From: a bacterium | GTDB taxonomy: Bacteria > Elusimicrobiota > Elusimicrobia > Elusimicrobiales > UBA9959 | Direction: 5' to 3' | DNA: 25,997 bases | Assembly: GCA_021812825.1 (NCBI GenBank) | Contig: JAKAMO010000030.1 | Span: 1-25,997 of the forward strand | Shown here: in pieces, positions 23,442 to 25,997 of the stretch | Layout of the letters: each line of letters opens with the position of its first letter | Numbering within the stretch: position 1 is the stretch's first letter | Notes under the pieces: generated by a model | What the model was told of the DNA's origin: nothing | Databases searched by the model: none | What the model saw: the letters and a program-made list of their open reading frames with translations, nothing else | Made by a program: the position numbers and the translations under genes

Positions 23442-25928
23442 CTACTTCAGACGCAGCACCGCCAGCGAGAGCGGCTCGACCATGAAATTCCCGGAGACCG
23501 GCGCGCCCGGGTCCTTGACCAGCCCGTCCGGGCCGAAGGCCCTGAGCCATTTGCCGCCGGGCAGAGCGAAACTGCGCGCCTTCTTTTCGGGATTCACAAG
23601 CACCACTATGCGTCCCCAGGGATCGCCGACCTTCTCGCCGTAGAGCTGGTAGGCGATCGCGGGCGGCTGTACCTTCAGGCCGAGCTGCTCGTAGAACTTA
23701 AGGTCCTCACGCACCTGGGCTTCCGTGGTCATGCGGAAAGCAGGATGCGCCTTGCGCATGGCTATCAGGTCGCGGTAGTAGGAGAAGACCGCGAAGTTCT
23801 TCTTCTTCCGGTCCCAGTCGAGCTTGTTGACCGGATCCGGCAGGTTGTAGGAGTTGTCCTCGCCGCCCTTTGTGCGCAGGAACTCCTCTCCGGCATGGAG
23901 GAAAGGTATGCCCTGCGAGGTAAGCACCAGCGCGTTGGCCAGCTTGTCCATGGCGACCTTGTTCTCATACTTCTCTTCGGGCACGGAGAGATCGATGCGG
24001 TCCCACAAAGTGTGATTGTCGTGGCAGGAGACGTAGTTCATCGTCTCCAGCGGCCCGTCGGTGAAGTCGTCCACCGCTCCGCGGATGCCGCGCATCACGG
24101 CCTCCCTGTTGCGCGCGGCCTCCACGTAGCCCAGGTCCTTCAGCGAGAATACGCTGCCTTTTATCCCGTCGCGGAACCCGTCGTTGAACACCGCATAGCC
24201 TTTGGAGCGCTGGCTGCCCTTCCCGACGCCGTTCACCGGCGAATCGCCGGCCTTCCACGGCTCGCCGTAGACGATGATGCCGGGCTTTTCCTTCTTCAGC
24301 GCGGCCATGATGGCGTCGGCGGTCCCCGTATCCATCAGGCCCATCAGGTCGAAGCGGAACCCGTCCACCTTGTAGTCACGCACCCAGTGCAGCAGGCTGT
24401 CGATGATGAACTTGCGCGCCATCGGCGCCTCGGTCCTTATCTCGTTGCCGCAGCCCGAGCCGTTGTAGTACGTGCCGTCGGACTTCAGGCGGTAGTAGTA
24501 GTCCATCGCGGCCGCGTTGAAGTTGTACACGCTGGCACGGGTTTCGGCCGTGTGATTGTAGACCACGTCCATTATCACCTTGAGGCCCTTCCTGTGGAAG
24601 GCGTCCACCATCTCCTTGACCTCGCGCACCCGCGAGCCGTCCAACGGGTCCGTGGCGTAGGAGCCCTCCGGGGAATTGTAGTTGACCGGCATGTAGCCCC
24701 AGTTGTAGGAGGACGTGCTGTCGCCGTTCTCGAAGTCCTCTATAGGCAGTATATGCACGGCGTTGACGCCCAGCTCCTTGATGTGGTCAAGCCCGGTGGC
24801 GATCCCGGGAAAATCCGTGTCGCGCGTGCCGGACTCGGCCGCGCCGATGTATTTGCCCTTGTTCTTCACTCCGGAATGCGGGTCCATCGTGAGGTCGCGC
24901 AAATGGACCTCGTAGACCACCGCTTCGGAACGGTCGAAGACCGGGGCGTCGGCGACAGGGGTCGTGTCCTTTAACACCAGCGCGCGGCCGGCGTCGCCGG
25001 TCACGCAGGCCGCGTACGGGTCCAGCCCCTCGTATACCTTCCCGTTCTGCTCGGTCCTGATGCGGTAGGACTTCCCCTCGAGCGGGAAATCGAAATCCTT
25101 TTCCCATACCCCATTGCCGCGGGGCTGCATAGCGTAGACCTCGGGCTCGGTCCCGCCGGGGCCGTAGACCAGCGCCTCGGCCCTGACCGAGTACGGCGCG
25201 AAGAGACGCAGGACCGGGCTCTTCGGATCCCCGGAGAGACCCATCGGCAGGTCCGACGTGAACTCCGGGCCGTAGACCAGGTCGCCGAGGCGCAGCGTGG
25301 CCGTTCCCAGTCCCGGCGCCTGCAGCGAGTATTCCCCGGCGTTGATGGCGGAGTAGTCGGCCTCCAGGCCCGGGAAGGAGAGCAGCACCGCGCGGGAGTA
25401 GCCGCCGCCGAGGGGATCGGCGGAGGCCGGAGAGAAGGTCTCGCCCGCGCGCAGGAGCTTGAAAGACTGTGCGGCCAGGAACGCTTTGTCCAGCGGCCTG
25501 GTAAAGGCCACGCGGACGGTTCCGGGAGAGTCCAGCCAGACGCCGGTCACCGCCGTGGAGATGGCCGGCGGCGAGGTATAGACCTTCGGGTCCCCCTCGA
25601 GCAGATAGACCTCCCCCTGCCTGGCGGGATCCAGCAGGCGGTCCGGGGCGTCCTTATCGGCCCAGTTGCCTTTGCGCGGCAGGAAGCCGGTCCTCTTTCC
25701 GGACAGCCCGCTGGCGTCGAGGTCCAGCTCGTATAAGGCTCCATAAGGGCCTTCCCCTGAGGGGAGCAGCTCGAAGCCCGGCTTCTTGTCCCCTTCGTTC
25801 CAGACCCATAGGTTCCAGCCCTGGTACGTCCGGTCCAGACGGCTATAATGTATCACCAGCTTGTCAGCGGCTGAGAGCGGATTTGGCATGATAACGGCTC
25901 CGATAAGTAAGAGTTGCAGAAGCTTCAT
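23442..25928 (-). CDS. pulA: Secreted type I pullulanase, GH13 family (828 aa)
   Basis: It hydrolyses alpha-1,6 branch bonds in pullulan, starch or glycogen-derived dextrins. A signal peptide covers about 1-20. A pullulanase-associated carbohydrate-binding unit (CBM41-like) follows at about 22-115 (L-V-I-H-Y-S-R, G-W-N-L-W-V-W), then an Ig-like unit at about 120-215, a CBM48-type unit at about 230-325, the GH13 barrel at about 335-720 and a C-terminal beta domain. Catalytic residues are in place: nucleophile D527 in G-F-R-F-D-L-M-G, acid/base E556 in V-Y-G-E-P-W, and D637 in C-H-D-N-H. The pullulanase-specific motif reads Y-N-W-G-Y-M-P at 408-414, with Met where Asp or Asn is usual. Length is normal for the family. 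AAGGGG lies upstream of the ATG. It appears to be its own transcription unit ending in the hairpin at 23413-23435, and probably works in the periplasm or outside the cell. Confidence 0.93.
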   Translation of the reverse strand: MKLLQLLLIGAVIMPNPLSAADKLVIHYSRLDRTYQGWNLWVWNEGDKKPGFELLPSGEGPYGALYELDLDASGLSGKRTGFLPRKGNWADKDAPDRLLDPARQGEVYLLEGDPKVYTSPPAISTAVTGVWLDSPGTVRVAFTRPLDKAFLAAQSFKLLRAGETFSPASADPLGGGYSRAVLLSFPGLEADYSAINAGEYSLQAPGLGTATLRLGDLVYGPEFTSDLPMGLSGDPKSPVLRLFAPYSVRAEALVYGPGGTEPEVYAMQPRGNGVWEKDFDFPLEGKSYRIRTEQNGKVYEGLDPYAACVTGDAGRALVLKDTTPVADAPVFDRSEAVVYEVHLRDLTMDPHSGVKNKGKYIGAAESGTRDTDFPGIATGLDHIKELGVNAVHILPIEDFENGDSTSSYNWGYMPVNYNSPEGSYATDPLDGSRVREVKEMVDAFHRKGLKVIMDVVYNHTAETRASVYNFNAAAMDYYYRLKSDGTYYNGSGCGNEIRTEAPMARKFIIDSLLHWVRDYKVDGFRFDLMGLMDTGTADAIMAALKKEKPGIIVYGEPWKAGDSPVNGVGKGSQRSKGYAVFNDGFRDGIKGSVFSLKDLGYVEAARNREAVMRGIRGAVDDFTDGPLETMNYVSCHDNHTLWDRIDLSVPEEKYENKVAMDKLANALVLTSQGIPFLHAGEEFLRTKGGEDNSYNLPDPVNKLDWDRKKKNFAVFSYYRDLIAMRKAHPAFRMTTEAQVREDLKFYEQLGLKVQPPAIAYQLYGEKVGDPWGRIVVLVNPEKKARSFALPGGKWLRAFGPDGLVKDPGAPVSGNFMVEPLSLAVLRLK

Positions 25929-25997
25929 ATTGGGGTTCCCCTTTAACGTTCCATTTAATTGTAAAATATATGCCTATGCTCCTCACAGCGCTTTTTT
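25929..25997 (-). promoter_or_regulatory. AT-rich upstream region of the pullulanase gene
   Basis: These last 69 bases are AT-rich and contain TACAAT (25963-25958) and TATATT-like -10 candidates on the minus strand. They are a likely promoter region for the pullulanase gene, but no -35 box is clear and the upstream context is cut off by the window edge. Confidence 0.35.

Noticed and set aside
25970..25997. Possible start of a divergent + strand gene (M-P-M-L-L-T-A-L-F)
   Set aside because: It looks like the start of a signal peptide, but only nine codons are visible and no ribosome site precedes it, so it cannot be supported.

Overview
The window is GC-rich bacterial DNA. Apart from the tail of one gene entering from the left on the + strand, all of it is read from the minus strand. 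I recognise nine complete genes and one partial gene. Every complete protein except a LUD-domain protein starts with an export signal, and many have outer-membrane or cell-surface architecture: a PorV/PorQ-type barrel, a second predicted barrel, Fn3/Ig-rich proteins with a FlgD-Ig/type-IX-like C-terminal domain, and a giant tail-fibre/YadA-like protein. This points to a Gram-negative, diderm, non-proteobacterial lineage. The mix recalls Elusimicrobiota and other FCB-like phyla, but there is no rRNA or marker gene here, so the phylum is an inference only.

Layout from right to left, following transcription. (1) 25928-23442: secreted type I pullulanase (GH13), followed by a hairpin. (2) 23344-22700: small exported coiled-coil protein with a good Shine-Dalgarno, closed by a hairpin with a T-run at 22652-22683. 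(3) 22629-21991: cytoplasmic LUD-domain protein, followed by a GC-rich palindrome. (4) 21884-185: a compact block of seven same-strand genes covering about 21.7 kb, closed by a strong bidirectional terminator at 138-177. In order it encodes: a 1238-aa Fn3/Ig protein with a FlgD-Ig-like C-terminal domain; a 582-aa Ig/CARDB/PrcB-like protein whose start overlaps the previous stop; a 244-aa FecR-domain protein; a 309-aa PorV/PorQ-family barrel; a 2588-aa modular adhesin-like protein; a 1537-aa Fn3/Ig protein carrying a kelch propeller and the same kind of C-terminal domain; and a 639-aa Ig plus outer-membrane barrel protein. Beyond the terminator is the 3' end of a TPR-type gene on the + strand.

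The main biological proposal is that the seven-gene block is one cell-surface assembly locus. PorV-family proteins carry C-terminal-domain cargo to the surface in type IX secretion, and here a PorV-like gene lies between two genes whose products end in such a domain. The most striking product is the 2588-aa protein. It has an N-terminal domain of the kind found on bacterial fibre proteins, about 16 copies of a G-x-V-G-I-G-T-x-x-P motif, 25 consecutive ~15-residue G-G-x-x-N repeats resembling a YadA head, and a C1q/TNF-like C-terminal domain in place of a membrane anchor. The only sizeable intergenic gap inside the block (14546-14683, directly before this giant gene) holds two inverted repeats that could set its expression level.

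No tRNA, rRNA, CRISPR array, insertion sequence or phage integrase was seen. No gap between genes exceeds 300 bases.
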